NCBI RefSeq assembly: GCF_000213175.1
Contig: NW_009799099.1
Span: forward strand, 1,628,675-1,692,674
DNA: 64,000 nt
Direction of reading: 5' to 3'
Source: Neurospora tetrasperma FGSC 2508
Lineage: Eukaryota > Ascomycota > Sordariomycetes > Sordariales > Sordariaceae
Of this stretch, positions 47,587 through 59,558 are shown in pieces. The translations under genes were made by a program, and so were the position numbers. Each line of letters opens with the position of its first letter. Within the stretch, counting starts at the first letter, position 1. The notes below the pieces were generated by a model that was given only the letters and a program-made list of their open reading frames with translations, did not search any database and was not told the DNA's origin.

Positions 47587-50500
47587 ATGGAGGCCGCAGA
47601 TATCATCGACGATGTCGTCCATCCGGAAGTGCGGGCGCACATCACCAACCTGGTTTCTGCGGTATGTCCACTTCCGGACTCGTTATGTACACGGATGTAC
47701 TGACTCTGGCGACCCAAATAGCTCGGTGGTTACAGCGTGGACGATGATGGAAGCTACAAGCTCGGTGACGAAGCGCTCGACGTCTTGCGCGACCTGAAGA
47801 AATGGATCCGATTCTACGATGAAAAGACCAATCGTATGGACGTTGCCAGATGCCTGGCTGAAGCGAACCTTGTCGGCGGCGATCTGCTCCAGATCCTGAC
47901 ATTATGGCCTCAAAGCGAAACCGACAGCAAGTACAAGGCCCGTATTGCTCTGGCGTGTTTCGAGGTCATGGTGCCCCTTACTTGGCCGATAGAGAAGGAG
48001 CGCGCGGAAATGACCATCAACCATCATCGTCACATGCCCGTTCTGCAGCTTGCCCAGCTTGGCTACAAGCGCGCCATCATAAACTTCGATGCGATACCCA
48101 TCCTCAACACCGCCGTCAGGGTCGCCCTTCCCTCCATGGCCATGCCTATTGGCGAGCGGACACCCCGTGACCAGGCCATTATCAAGCTCGTTCTCTTCTT
48201 TTTGAGGAACGTTGCCATGATCGCACCCCCGCAAGGTGTCAAATGCGAAGGCGACGAGACACAGGTATCCAGGTCGGCAACCATTGATGCATTTTCGTAT
48301 CAAGACATATTCCTCACTCTGCTGACCCTTGCCTCCAACATGGGCGAGGACTTCCGCACCGAAGATGTAGTTGTTATGGAAATTATCTTCCATCTTGTCA
48401 AGAGAGTTGACCCCAGCTCGCTCTTCGTCAGCGAAAAGCAACTCAACAAAGCCAAGGGGCAAGAGCTGGCATCGGAGATGCGCAAGGAGGCTGCTATGCT
48501 AAAGTCCTACAACAAAACCACCACCACTCGGCACAGTCGATTTGGGACCATGATCTGGGTGAAACGAGCAGATGGCAAGATGGTGACGGTATCTGGCCAA
48601 GAGGCTCTTTTGGACGCGAAAACGCGGGAGAGGAAGATGGATAACTCAAAAACATTCAGACCGCCAAGAAGAGCGAGGAAACCCGAGATGGAGCCCAAGG
48701 ACCTTGGTCCTCCAGTGACGCTAGACGAAAGAGCTCGTCAGCAGCTGCGATCATTCGTCCAAGACTTCCTTGACTCGGGTTTCAACCCCTTGTTTCTGCA
48801 CGTGAGGCAATCGATCGATCGGGAGGCATTGCATGTATTGAACCAGCATAAGAGCCAGTTCTTTTACCTTGTCGCCTGGTTTCTCGAAGCCGAGCGGATG
48901 CGGAGAAAGGCCAAGAGGGACGAGTCGAAGTCGACGTCCGCAGCCGGGGAGGAGGTGAACAGTTTTAACCTCGTTGCTGCTGTGCTCCAACAGGAAATGT
49001 TCGCTTCCATGAACCGTGCGCTTGACCGGTCCTATAGTGATAAGGACTGGCAACTGCTCACGTCCGTCATGCGCTGTTGCACCCAGATCTTCCTCACGGT
49101 CCAGGAGATGTCAGAGTCTCCCAACGAGGAAGACCAGGAGATTGCCGAAAACACCCTCAGTCGTCTCTTCTACGAGGAGACAACCCACGACCTCATCGCG
49201 AATATTGCTCGAACATACAAGGATCAAGGCTTCGAATATCTTGATGCCGCGACCGAGCTTGTCCACACTTTCCTCCGCATTTTGGAAGGTTACTCTAAGC
49301 AAAATGTCGACCTGCAGGTGCGCTCACGGAAGCGAGCTCGCCGAAAGAAGAAGGCTGCCAAAGCTGCCGCTGCTGTTGCTGCAGCTAGAGCCGCCGGTGA
49401 GGAAGCAGAAGACGTTGGCGTTCCCGAGGACAACGATGCCGATGATTCTGGGGACGATGAGCAACATGCAGAGCGGGTTACTCAGGAGCGCAAGTTCGAG
49501 TTTGGGAAATTCGCCATTCGATTCGCTCCCCAGGGTGTTGTCGACACATTTGTCGCCTTCACCAAATTCTACCGGGATTTGAACGACGCACAGCTGAAGC
49601 GCGCTCATCGCTACTTCTACCGCGTTGCCTTCAAGCTAGAGCTGAGCATCATGCTATTCCGACTAGACATCATCAATCTCTTTTACAACATGGTCCAAGG
49701 TCCCGAGCCCCTCGACAAAAGCTCGCCGATGTTCAAGGAATGGGAGGAGCTCTCCAAGCAGATCATTCGGAAATGTATCAAAAAGCTTCAAGAGCGGCCT
49801 GCGTTGTTTACCGAGTTGCTCTTTTCCAAGATCGGCAGCACGACGCACTTCCTTGAGCATGGCTACGAGAAGCCTGTCACCACAACTATGCCACGACCTG
49901 GTGCCGAGCTGGAGTTCAAGCGAGCCACAGAGCGCGACGAGCAGATTGGCATTGCGGTCAGCGTACTCATCGACAAACAGCAAGTCGAACATCTGCAGTG
50001 GCTCAAGGATCAGCTGACAAGTGCAATGAGCGAGCGGCAAGCATGGGAGAACGTAGACAAGGCCATGGCAGCCACTACCGAGGGGGCGGCTGATGGTGAA
50101 GCTGCCGACGAGAGGTCCAACAAATCAGCACCACCACATATCACGATCCGCCCTGATACCGAGGCTCGCCGCACAGCCATGTTTAAGAACCCGCACCTCC
50201 GTCTTCTCATGCGTCTAGTCGGTATGGAGCGCCTCACGCCTACTCTCGACGAGACTCCCGACTCGACCTGGATTCTCCCAGGCAGCCACACCGCCGAGGC
50301 GATCCAGGATACCATCGACCTCATCAACAAGGCCGAGTTTTCCCCTCCCACCTTTGAGGACGGCGGCTCAGCCGAAGACCAGCTCCGGCGCAAGTCCGCC
50401 GCCGCTTCTCGCAGGACGCGTGCCGCATATGACGATGATGAGGAAGAAATTCGCGGATTCCTCGGTGACGATGACGAGGAAGACTTCCTCTTTGCGCCCG

Positions 50501-50953
50501 GCGGTCCTACCGCTCGCAAGCCGGACGCTAGGCCGCAGAAGAAGCGTCAGCGCAAGCGCCGAAGAGAGGCTGGTAGTGGAGACGAGGAAGATGAGGGGGT
50601 GTCGGATGAAGTGTTGGCTGCGCGTGTGAAGAAGAGGAGGGAGAAGGAGCTGGAGAAGATTAGGAGAATCAAGAGTGAGATGTACGTGCACGCAAGCGAC
50701 GATGAAACGGACGATGAGAGGGATCGGGAGTTCTTTGAGCGGGAGAGAAAGAGGCAGGAGACGAAGGATTCAAAGTTTGATAGTTTGCTTGGGGCATTGG
50801 GGTTGTCAGTGTTGTCGCAGGTGAATGGAGGGGAAAAGAGCGCGTGGGAGGCGGTGCTGGATGATGAGCCCGAGAGTGATGAGAGTGAGAATGAAGGGCG
50901 GAAGAATGCGAAGCGGAGGAAGAAGCAGGTCGCTTCTGGTTCCGAAGAAGAGC

Positions 50954-50985
<32 letters not shown>

Positions 50986-51354
50986 GACAGCGATGAAGAA
51001 TTGCCAACGAAACAGGCCAAGAGTAAAACCTCGAAAAGGAAGGCGGCGGCACTGTCAAAACGACCGGCAAGGAGACCTGGGACAACCAAGAAGAGGGCTG
51101 TGGTGGAGCTCAGCGACGATGATGAAGATGATGATGAGGAAGAGGATGCCATGGACGTGGATTCGGCAAACGAACGCACGACCAGAAATGAGGCACCCTT
51201 ACCCTCTAGCCCAGGTGAGGGGCTAGGGCGGAGAATAAACAAGATGGCGATGGATGATGGAGACGAGGATGAGGATGATCAGCCGGTGGTCGCTGCTCGC
51301 CAAAGGCCAAAAGCCAGGGGTGGATTCATCATTGACAGCAGCGATGAGGAGTAG
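47587..51354 (+). CDS. tof1: Topoisomerase 1-associated factor 1 (Tof1/Swi1/Timeless), 1235 aa, two exons
   Basis: Exons 47587-47661 and 47722-51354; the 60 nt intron (GTATGT...AATAG) joins the 25-residue first exon to LGGYSVDDDGSYKLG in frame. A plain open frame starts only at a GTG in exon 2, so the true N-terminus is easily missed. The N-terminal half is the Timeless domain (conserved block VDPSSLF, helical repeats) and the middle carries a basic KKKAAKAAAAVAAAR stretch. From about residue 930 the tail alternates acidic and Lys/Arg-rich runs, including a poly-Glu stretch, and ends in an IIDSSDEE motif. With Csm3/Tipin it forms the replication fork protection complex, which stabilises stalled forks and signals the S-phase checkpoint; it acts in the nucleus. 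Assignment by family recognition is firm. Confidence 0.93.
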
Positions 51355-52387
51355 ATCAGGATGTGATTGTGTCCGTGTATCGTTTCTTCTCCCAATGTAC
51401 TATTGTCTGGTTGATAGGGGTATTTAGGAGCATAGCGTGTTTTGGGACTTAGGGGTCTGGTTTGGCTAAAAAGGCCAGATGTATAAAAGACCGTACGAGA
51501 TACCATGGGATTAAAAGCAACAGTCGTCAATCATTTAGGTACATAAAACAGCAATATGTTTGACGATTCGATCATTATGCGCGTGTTGTACACAAATCTT
51601 GTTGTGTGACACTGTACTTGTACTTGGCCAAATGTTTTGTTTATTTTACCCCTGAATTGCACGATGCCGCTCTCCAATCTGCTTGGCGTCAGTGTAGGTC
51701 CATATCCAACCCTAACCCGTATTATGCTTCTTTGTTGGACCGCGTCATTGACAAGACTTGGGTAAACAACCGGCTTCAACGCGGCTTTCATCATTGACGA
51801 GTTTGATGACCATCAGCTTGATGAGTATCCCCAAGCTTACCTCCACACCGTGATGCCCTTCAACAAACGGTGACTGACAGAGTAGCTAATGTCCGAGACA
51901 AAGTCGCACTCCGTGAAACAGTTGAGGAAATTGCCCCACCCGACTTGCTCACCAATCCGGATATCGCACTAACTATTTACGGTCCACTGAAGCCGTGAAC
52001 GGTATTGGCCGCCAGTAACGCCATATCGGCTTGCATGTTGCGCGTCCGCATGTCTTTTCATCCAAATTCTCTTCTTGAATGACAAGAGAGGACGACCGAC
52101 AACCTCCGTTACAAGAGAGAGTCGCACAATAGCACCTCCCGTCATCGATTGTCTCGGACTCGGGTCTTCCGGTGATACCAAGGTACATTAATATTCCCGA
52201 GCTTACACTGATGACCACATAGATGCTGAATTTCACGTAGGAGATCGGTATTGGAGCTCAAGGTGTTTTGTCTCTGAGCTGTGCGCGGGATCCTCTCTTT
52301 TCCTTTTTACTTTGAATTTCTGTATCCATTTTCGGGCTTGACTCAAATTAATCGCTTGGAAGAGCAACATACACCATATTCCCGAGC
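51355..52387. other. Gap between tof1 and the DHA2-type MFS gene
   Basis: About 1.0 kb between two plus-strand genes. Nothing but short overlapping frames is seen; it should hold the tof1 terminator and the transporter promoter. Confidence 0.6.
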
Positions 52388-54300
52388 ATGACGGGCAAAA
52401 TAACTGGCCCCGGCAGTGGAAATCGGGTTCTTGCCGCTCTCGGAAGCAGTCGTCACGTCCACGACGAGACAACACCACTACTGAGCGAATCCACCCTCGA
52501 AGCCAACAAACCCACCAACGAGGCCGTCAGACACGGCGACGATGCCGACATTTTCGATGATGGCGAAACTACCGTCGTGGCCGATGACTACTTGTACAGC
52601 ACCGGTGATGGCGAAATCTCTGTCGTGGCCAATGACTACAGCACCGGTGATGGCGAAATCTCTGTTGTGGCCGATGACGACAGCACCGGTGATGGCGAAA
52701 TTACCGTCGTGGCCGATAAACTCTCTACCACTCGTCTGGTCGTAATCTTCGGCACAACCTGGGTGGGCGTCTTCCTCGGTGCCATTGACGCCAGCATCAT
52801 CGCCACGCTGTCGGCCCCCATCGCGAGCGAGTTCCAGTCCCTTAGCTTGTTGTCCTGGATAGCTACTGCCTATCTCATTGCCAATGCAGCCTGCCAGCCC
52901 TTGTCCGGTCGTATGACTGACATCTTTGGACGGGGTCCTGGTTTGGTTTTTAGCAATGTTTTGTTCTCGTTGGGCAACCTGATTTGCGGTGTGGCTAAGG
53001 ATGAGCAGACGATGATTCTCGGCCGCGTCGTTGCGGGTATTGGTGGCGGAGGACTGATGAGCATCAGCACCTTTATGGGATCGGATTTGGTTCCTTTGAG
53101 GAAGAGAGGTGTGGTCCAGGGGTTGGGTAATATTTTCTATGGGTAGGTTGTCATTTCATGCTGGTTCCCCAAAGATGCTGCTTACTGACACAGTTCTGCA
53201 GAGCCGGTGCCATGCTAGGCGGTGTTTTTGGCGGCTTCCTTAACGACACCTCATCTTGGGGCTGGCGCCTTGCCTTCCTCGTCCAAGTCCCCGTCAGTCT
53301 CGTCTCGGCTGTGCTCGTCTACTTCCTCGTCAAGGTTCCTCCAAAAATCTCCAACAAGTCGCTCGTCTCGCGCATCGACTTTCTGGGCTCCTTTTATATC
53401 ATCGCCTTCCTCATCCTCCTCCTTCTGGGTCTCAACGCCGGCGGCAACGTCGTCCCCTGGACGCACCCGCTTGTCCTGATCAGCATCCCTCTATCCCTCA
53501 ACATGCTTGCCGGCTTCATCTACTGGGAGTCCCGCCCGCGCAACACCCAACCTGTCATCCCCGTCCGGCTGCTCACCCACCGCACCGTCTTGACCGCCTG
53601 CCTCACCAATTTCATGTGCACCATGGTCACCCTCATGCTCACCTTTTACGTTCCCATGTACCTGATCGTCCTGGGCCACACCCCCACCCAAGCCGGGCTC
53701 CGTTTGCTCGCTTCCCCGTTGGCCATCTGCTTCACCAGCTTCGGTTCGGGCCTGGTCATGAAGTACACGGGCAAGTACAAGATGCTGGGCATCGCCCTCG
53801 TCTCAACTCTTGTTCTGGGGGTTGCCGCCCTCACCACTCTGGGCCAGAACTCTCCCGGCTGGATCGTCTTTGTTGCCCTGTTTATGATTGGAGGCGGCTA
53901 CGGCGGCATGTTGACCGTCACCATGGTCGCCTGCATTGCGGCCGTGGATCACTCGCAACAGGCCGTGATCACCAGTGCTACGTACGCTTTCCGGTCTGTC
54001 GGTGCGACGGTAGGTATTACGGTTGGGTCGGCGGTGTACCAGAATATCCTGAAGACGGAGCTGTGGGCTCGGTTCGGTGATTGGCAGGGCGCGGCCGAGG
54101 AGATTGGCAGGATAAGAGACGATTTGGGCGAGCTGAACAGATTGCCTCTGGCGTGGAGAGAGGGCGTGATGGAGTCGTTCATGACGGCGTTTAGGGGCGT
54201 GTGGTTCACGGCGCTGGGGATGGCGGCAGTAGGGTTGGTAGCTGTTTCGTTGATGAGGCAGCATAAGCTGCATTTGACGCTCACGAGACAGGAGGATTGA
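52388..54300 (+). CDS. MFS transporter of the 14-helix DHA2 type (vacuolar basic amino acid or drug:H+ class), 617 aa, two exons
   Basis: Exons 52388-53142 and 53202-54300; the 59 nt intron (GTAGGT...TGCAG) joins GLGNIFYG to AGAMLGG in frame. The first ~120 residues are soluble and hold four tandem copies of an acidic peptide repeat (about residues 58-115). Membrane helices start at VIFGTTWVGVFLGAIDASI. MFS signatures are visible: LDxT-like GAIDAS, loop motif GRMTDIFGR and helix-4 ILGRVVAGIGGGG. The helix count looks like 14, as in DHA2 antiporters; close fungal relatives include vacuolar amino acid transporters (Vba/Fnx1 type) and toxin or drug exporters. Substrate is unknown. It ends 314 bp from the next MFS gene, tail to tail. 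Confidence 0.92.
52559..52732 (+). repeat. Four tandem 42-48 bp units in the MFS gene
   Basis: Units at 52559-52606 (48 bp), 52607-52648, 52649-52690 and 52691-52732 (42 bp each) each start GATGGCGAAA and code for a DGE-I/T-S/T-VVAD-type acidic peptide. Units 2 and 3 differ at only a few positions; the last unit diverges at its end. All lengths are multiples of three, so copy-number change keeps frame. Confidence 0.9.
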
Positions 54301-54614
54301 GGGAGTGAGGGAGTTCAGAGCTTTTCAAATCTAGGGAGTTGTCTTGGTGTTGGATATGGATGTGCCATGCTAGAACAGTTGATCGAGCTTGGTTGCGTGG
54401 GAACTTCGCTTGGTAAGGAAAAAGTTGGTTGGCGTTGCTGATGCAGGTGATTTTCTTTTTCTGTCTATTTGGTTTTTGCCTTTGCGGCAACTCTACCTAA
54501 CATCCACGAAGCTCATGACCGCGGTGCGTTTATTATACAGGATTCGAACGTGTTCTTGACAGCCAGTTTGGCCTTTCCTTCTTTCCGATTTGCAACTGCC
54601 TGCCTCCCGCTGTG
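54301..54614. terminator. Short shared 3' region of two convergent MFS genes
   Basis: 314 bp between the stop codon of the DHA2-type gene (plus) and that of the monocarboxylate-type gene (minus). Both 3' untranslated regions must fit here or overlap. No gene is seen. Confidence 0.6.
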
Positions 54615-56060
54615 TTACACTCTTCCGAAAATCCCCTGCGGCGTCATTATCTTGGTTGCAATTACAACCAGCCCACCGAAAAGACACATGACGCCGCTGA
54701 AGATGGACAGCTCGAGATATCCCCCATACACATCAATAAGCTTGCCGTTGATCGGAGGTCCTATCAGCACAGCAATCGCTCCTAATGCCATTCCCATACC
54801 GATATATGATCCAAGATCTCTCGGGTCTTTCGGGCAGACTGTCAAGGCGGCAGATGCCCCCGAAATGATCATCCCAGAAGAAAACCCATAAAAGATCGAG
54901 TACACGATCAACCCAGCCGTCGAGACCGCCTTGTTGAAGCAGAGAATGCTGATCCCGCTCGCCACTCCACCCACCGCCAGCATATTCAGCTTTCCTACCC
55001 GATCAGCCAAAACGCCGGGGATGATGCGTCCAAAAGTCGACGCCGCGTTGACAATAGCCAGCATGTAACTAGCCAGCGTAGCATCGATCCCTCTCGAGAC
55101 GGCATACGTCGGGATGAAAAACAACGGCGTCATCATTCCCATAAACAGAAAGAAAATGGCAAACACCAACATGACAAAGTCTTTTTGCTTCAACGCCTTC
55201 ACCACAAAGAAATTCGTCGTCCGTGGCGGCAGTCGCGGCTTAATCGCCAAACTCGCAAACACCAGAAGGGGCAACATCATGAACCCGATGATCCTGACCG
55301 ACCAACCGAACCCCAGATGCCCCCCTTCCCTTTCTTGTAAACCAGCACCAGCGGCAGAACCACCATTCAACATCCTGCCCAACGCAATCGGAACCACCAC
55401 GCCCCCCACCGAACTCCCACTAACCGCCAGACCCAACGCCGCCGCCCTCTTTTTATCAAACCACTGCGCCACTGCCGCCATAGCAGGGAACATCAACAAC
55501 CCCATAGCAACCCCGCCCACAACCCCCTGCGCGAGCATCAGCTGCCAGTACTGCTTGCACAAGCTAGTCATCATGATGGCAAACACAAAGAGCAGGGCGC
55601 CGGGGCGGACGGTGGCGACGGCGCCATACCGGTCGAAGAGGGGACCGGCGAAGAAGCCGGTGAAGAAGGTGAGGAAGGTTTGCAGGGAGCCAATCCAGGC
55701 TATCTTGGAGGAGGACAAGGCGGAGTGGGAGGAAGACGAGTGGAGGGGGGAGAAGGGGGAGGTGAGGTAGTATTGCTCGAAAACGCCAAAGGCGTTGGTG
55801 TAGCCCAGGGTGCAGAAGAAGGTGAAGGCGGCGGCGGCGGCGACGAGCCAGGCGCGGGGACCACCGTCAGGGGCGGGAGAGATGGTGGCGGTATCTTCGG
55901 GGTGAAGAACTTCTGGGTCGGACTCGGTGGCAATGGGGTTGGGGTCTTTGTCGGAGTTGTCGCCGGTATTGAGATCGGTTGATGGTGGTGAGGAGGGGTA
56001 TTTGTCTTTCAAGGCGATAGACTGCCGACGAACTGTGGTGCCAGGAGGTGGGTTTGACAT
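54615..56060 (-). CDS. MFS transporter of the monocarboxylate (MCT/SLC16-like) type, 481 aa
   Basis: Single exon. The start is the ATG at 56060 (context CACC before ATG, A at -3); 21 further in-frame codons upstream lack a good context. Residues 1-70 are a Ser/Pro/Asp-rich cytoplasmic leader. Helix 1 begins with the family signature DGGPRAWLV and continues to FGVFEQYYL. Loop 2-3 has GPLFDRYG, and helices follow to about twelve in total, ending with GGLVVIATKIMTP. Fungal members (Mch type) move monocarboxylates, riboflavin or small acids across the plasma membrane; the substrate here is not known. It is convergent with the DHA2-type transporter and divergent from a Zn2Cys6 regulator, which may control it. 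Confidence 0.92.
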   Translation of the reverse strand: MSNPPPGTTVRRQSIALKDKYPSSPPSTDLNTGDNSDKDPNPIATESDPEVLHPEDTATISPAPDGGPRAWLVAAAAAFTFFCTLGYTNAFGVFEQYYLTSPFSPLHSSSSHSALSSSKIAWIGSLQTFLTFFTGFFAGPLFDRYGAVATVRPGALLFVFAIMMTSLCKQYWQLMLAQGVVGGVAMGLLMFPAMAAVAQWFDKKRAAALGLAVSGSSVGGVVVPIALGRMLNGGSAAGAGLQEREGGHLGFGWSVRIIGFMMLPLLVFASLAIKPRLPPRTTNFFVVKALKQKDFVMLVFAIFFLFMGMMTPLFFIPTYAVSRGIDATLASYMLAIVNAASTFGRIIPGVLADRVGKLNMLAVGGVASGISILCFNKAVSTAGLIVYSIFYGFSSGMIISGASAALTVCPKDPRDLGSYIGMGMALGAIAVLIGPPINGKLIDVYGGYLELSIFSGVMCLFGGLVVIATKIMTPQGIFGRV

Positions 56061-56711
56061 GGTGAAGTTGATCTGGAAGGGTACTTGATGATGACTTGAG
56101 TGGGTATCAAAGGTAGAGTACACGACTTCTCATGAATCCTTTTGTTTTTGTTTTGACAATCGTATGACTTGGGGTTTCACACAATATATATATATATATA
56201 TATATACACACTTCCAGCTCAAAATCCATCCACCGCAACTTGTATGGCAACTCCGATGGCTACTACGCAAAAGGTAGTTCGAAAGAATACCATACCATCA
56301 CCAACATGCCCGACCCCGTTCCGTCGGTCTGAAGGACGGCGAACATGTCAGATATTCGGAGCTTGCCTCGGACTCGGAGAAGCGAGCCAATCAGACCCCG
56401 GTCATTGATGTAAGCCCAGAGTATGGCGGGCGACAGAGACAAAGAGTGAAATTCAGAGACTGCGACTTCGGACAGCTCGCTGGCAGTACTATACTTTTTC
56501 TTCAGTACACTTGCAATTCTTGTCTTCTCCCGAGATTCTTTTTTTTTTTTCCTCCCCAGATTAACTCCCGAGGATTGGGGTCTCGCCCGAAAACCCCCAG
56601 CAGATCGAGCTCGCTACACCGAGATCGCTCCTTCGGCTTGGCGCTTTTCGGAGTGGGCCTGACTACACGGAAACGACTTGCACGGCTTTCGGAGGACACC
56701 CCTTGTTGACT
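56061..56711. promoter_or_regulatory. Divergent promoter region between the MCT-type transporter and a Zn2Cys6 regulator
   Basis: 651 bp between head-to-head start codons. It contains an (AT)11 run at 56184-56206 and a T-run near 56540-56550 on the regulator side. The arrangement would let one bound activator switch both genes. Confidence 0.65.
56184..56206. repeat. (AT)11 dinucleotide repeat
   Basis: Perfect AT repeat in the divergent promoter, about 125 bp upstream of the MCT-type start codon. It could serve as an easily melted or TATA-like element and may vary in length. Confidence 0.85.
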
Positions 56712-59558
56712 ATGGCGGAGCCCGAACGTCGGACTCCGAGGCTACGGCCACAAGTGTAAGTGCTCGGTGGCATCCCCATTCGATGTCAACGGACATGGGG
56801 CCCGCGACGAGGCTAATTGATCCAGGTCGTGTGCTCTTTGCCGGAGGCGTAAAATCCGGTGCAATCGGGAGACACCCTGCAGCAACTGTATTCGCTCCAA
56901 GAACATCCACGGCTGTGTGTATCAGGTCCGCCAGCCTCCTCAACCCTTACCGCCGCATAGACCACGTCCGCTTGCTTGTGACACCCCCAAAGACCAAGCC
57001 CCGAGCCTTGTCCGAACGGGTCCGGTTGTCCGGTCGGCCCCAGTTCCAGATCCTCTCATCACAGCACTGCCGTTTTCTACCCCGTCAACAAGCGAAACTT
57101 TTACTGTTGTCTCGGGCCACTCCTCAAAAGCTTCATCCTGCGTTAGCTACCCTAGCTCAGCTCACTCGCCTGTCGCAACAAATCATTTCACGACCTCAGT
57201 CTCTAGCTCGGATCCCGATGTCCTGAGAAGGAGAATTCGGGAGCTTGAGGAACAGTTGTCCAAAGAAGCACTTTCACGGTCCTCAAACCTAGAATCTTCT
57301 TCCAATCCAACAGCTACACACGAGTCCTCTCTCGCAGGAACCTTCGTTACTCAAACGGCCAGCACCTCCCGAACTGTCAATGTCTTCCACAAAAGCCGTC
57401 TGTTCGGCCAAAGTCATTGGTTCAATGGAGTCATCTTGGTGCGTGCAAACCTCAATAGACATCCGTTTGTCCCTCCTAGCACTGTAAGCCCCTGTTAACC
57501 ATATGCACCAACACAGCTGTTGGACATTTTCAAAGAGTTCGAGCCCCTGGTCCGCAACGGCACCGCAAATAAGTCCATGGCCGGCGTGGAAAAGTGCAAA
57601 GCCTTGGCTAGAACCATCAAGGCTCAAAGGACTCCGCCGTGGCCGACCATGCCGACTCGTCACCTACCCCCAAGGGAAATTGCCGACCAACTCGTCGACT
57701 GTTATCTCAGGACTTTTGAGTCCTTGTACAGGGTCCTGCACATCCCCACCTTCAAAAGAGACTATGAGGCGCTCTGGCAAGCAGTGTCGGCACAATCGCA
57801 TCCGAATCAACAGCTGCAGCATGTCGACATGGCCTTCCTGGTCCAAGTCAAGCTCGTGCTTGCCATTGGCGCCACCGTTTACGACCAAGACTTTTCTCTC
57901 CGCCCCTCTGCCATCCGCTGGGTGTATGAAGCGCTCACGTTCACCTCGGAACCAGAGTTCAAGTCCCGATTGAACATCAAGTGCCTACAAACTGATATCC
58001 TGCTATTGCTAGCACGTGAAACGGCCGGTTTAGGTGGAAATTTGACCTGGATCTCGGCGGGTTCCTTACTGAGGACGGCGGTGTACATGGGATTGCACAG
58101 AGACCCGGCGCACCTCCTAAAGAGGACAGTCTTCGCCGCCGAAATGCACCGGCGGCTGTGGAATACCGTGCTCGAGCTGACAGTCTCGTGTAGTATGAAT
58201 GCCGGAGCACCGCCGCAGATATCGCTCGATGACTATGACACAGAGCCGCCGGGTAACTTCCACGATGAGCAGCTTGTGGAAACTCGTGCAGACGATGGAA
58301 GCGATCATTCACCCGCAGTGGCGCAACCGGAAACTGAGTTTACGCAAACGTCCGTTGCAATTGCCATGCGAAAGATTCTTCCCATCAGGCTTGCGATCGC
58401 CAAATTTCTGAACGACCTCGGATCGACTTGTCGCCAGGGTGATATGGCATCTGCATATCATGAATCATTGAGACTCGATGCGGATCTGAGAGCAGCGTAT
58501 CGAACTCTTACTCGAACCTTTCAAGTGCTTTCTCGCAACTTGAACGAGGTTTGCTGGCCGGGGTCATCGTCATCCGCTCTGCTCTTTCCGTCTAAATTCA
58601 TCGATCTCGTCATCAACCGTGAACTCTCCGCCCTTCACATTCCCTTCTACAGCGCCGCCCTCCACGAAGCTGCCTACGCCTTCTCGCGAAAGGTCGTCGT
58701 GGAGTCCTGTTTCAAGATCTGGCGTGCCATCAACCCTTGGCCAACCTCCCCTTCCTCATCGGATGCCACCAAGCAAGATACCAACCCCCAGGGAGCTGCC
58801 AACCAAGACATTTGCCGCCTGGCTTCTCACGGGGCCGGCTTCTGCCGGAACGCAGGGATTCAGGTAAGCATGCTCCTCCTCGGCGAGCTGCGCGCTCAGC
58901 TCAGAGAAGAAGCCGAAACAAGTCTCGCTCCAGTAAATCGATCACTGCTGCGACCAGACCTGCTGGCTATGGTGACCGAGGCCAAGGACTGGACCATGCG
59001 CAGCATCAAGGTGGGCGAGACCAACATGAAGGGACTCCTGTTTGCTAGTATGGTGTCGGCGCAGATTGAAGGTATGATGAAAGGCCTGGAAGGGGACGAA
59101 GCACTTGCGCAGGTACTGGTCAAGGCGGCAGATGAGGTTGTGGATAAGTGTGTGCCGCTTCTGGAGGAGATGTTGGAGAGGGAGACGAGGATAAGGATGG
59201 CGAGCGGTGGAGAGACCGATTCTGGGCAAAAGCAAGGGTTTGGATGGGGACAGGGAGAGGCAGGAGGGGGGATGGAATCACAACAACAACAACGACAAAA
59301 ACAACAACAAATTGAAACAGGCGAGGTAGCAGCCACATATGAAACAGAAACGCCGCTGGGGATGATGGGTGACTGGGATATGTCGGTGAGTGTTCCATCC
59401 TTCACGGTCGTCTTGGTTGCTTTGCTGATAATTTGACGCCTGTACTGCAGCTGTTGGATGTCCAACACATTGGCGACTTTGGGAATATGCCCGAACTAAT
59501 GAGTTGGGCGCTTGCCGGAGCCACATCTTGTGGCACAGGCGGCTCATTCGTATGGTAA
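56712..59558 (+). CDS. Zn(II)2Cys6 fungal-specific transcription factor, 877 aa, four exons
   Basis: Exons 56712-56755, 56826-57438, 57517-59385 and 59451-59558; introns of 70, 78 and 65 nt have GT...AG ends and keep frame. The zinc cluster is at Cys17, 20, 27, 33, 36 and 45 (spacing 2-6-5-2-8), coded right after the 44 nt first exon. A short coiled coil (RRRIRELEEQLSKEA) follows near residue 175. The fungal-specific domain runs through exon 3, with SAGSLLRTAVYMGLHRDP as its clearest block. The C-terminus has a Gln run and a short last exon ending GSFVW. It should be a nuclear regulator. Its divergent position next to an MCT-type transporter and near a second transporter suggests a local target; this is inference. 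Confidence 0.9.

Noticed and set aside
50547-51242. Ser-rich minus-strand frame opposite tof1
   Set aside because: It mirrors the Glu/Asp- and Lys-rich codons of the tof1 tail (antisense of GAG/GAT gives Ser and Leu) and is not a gene.
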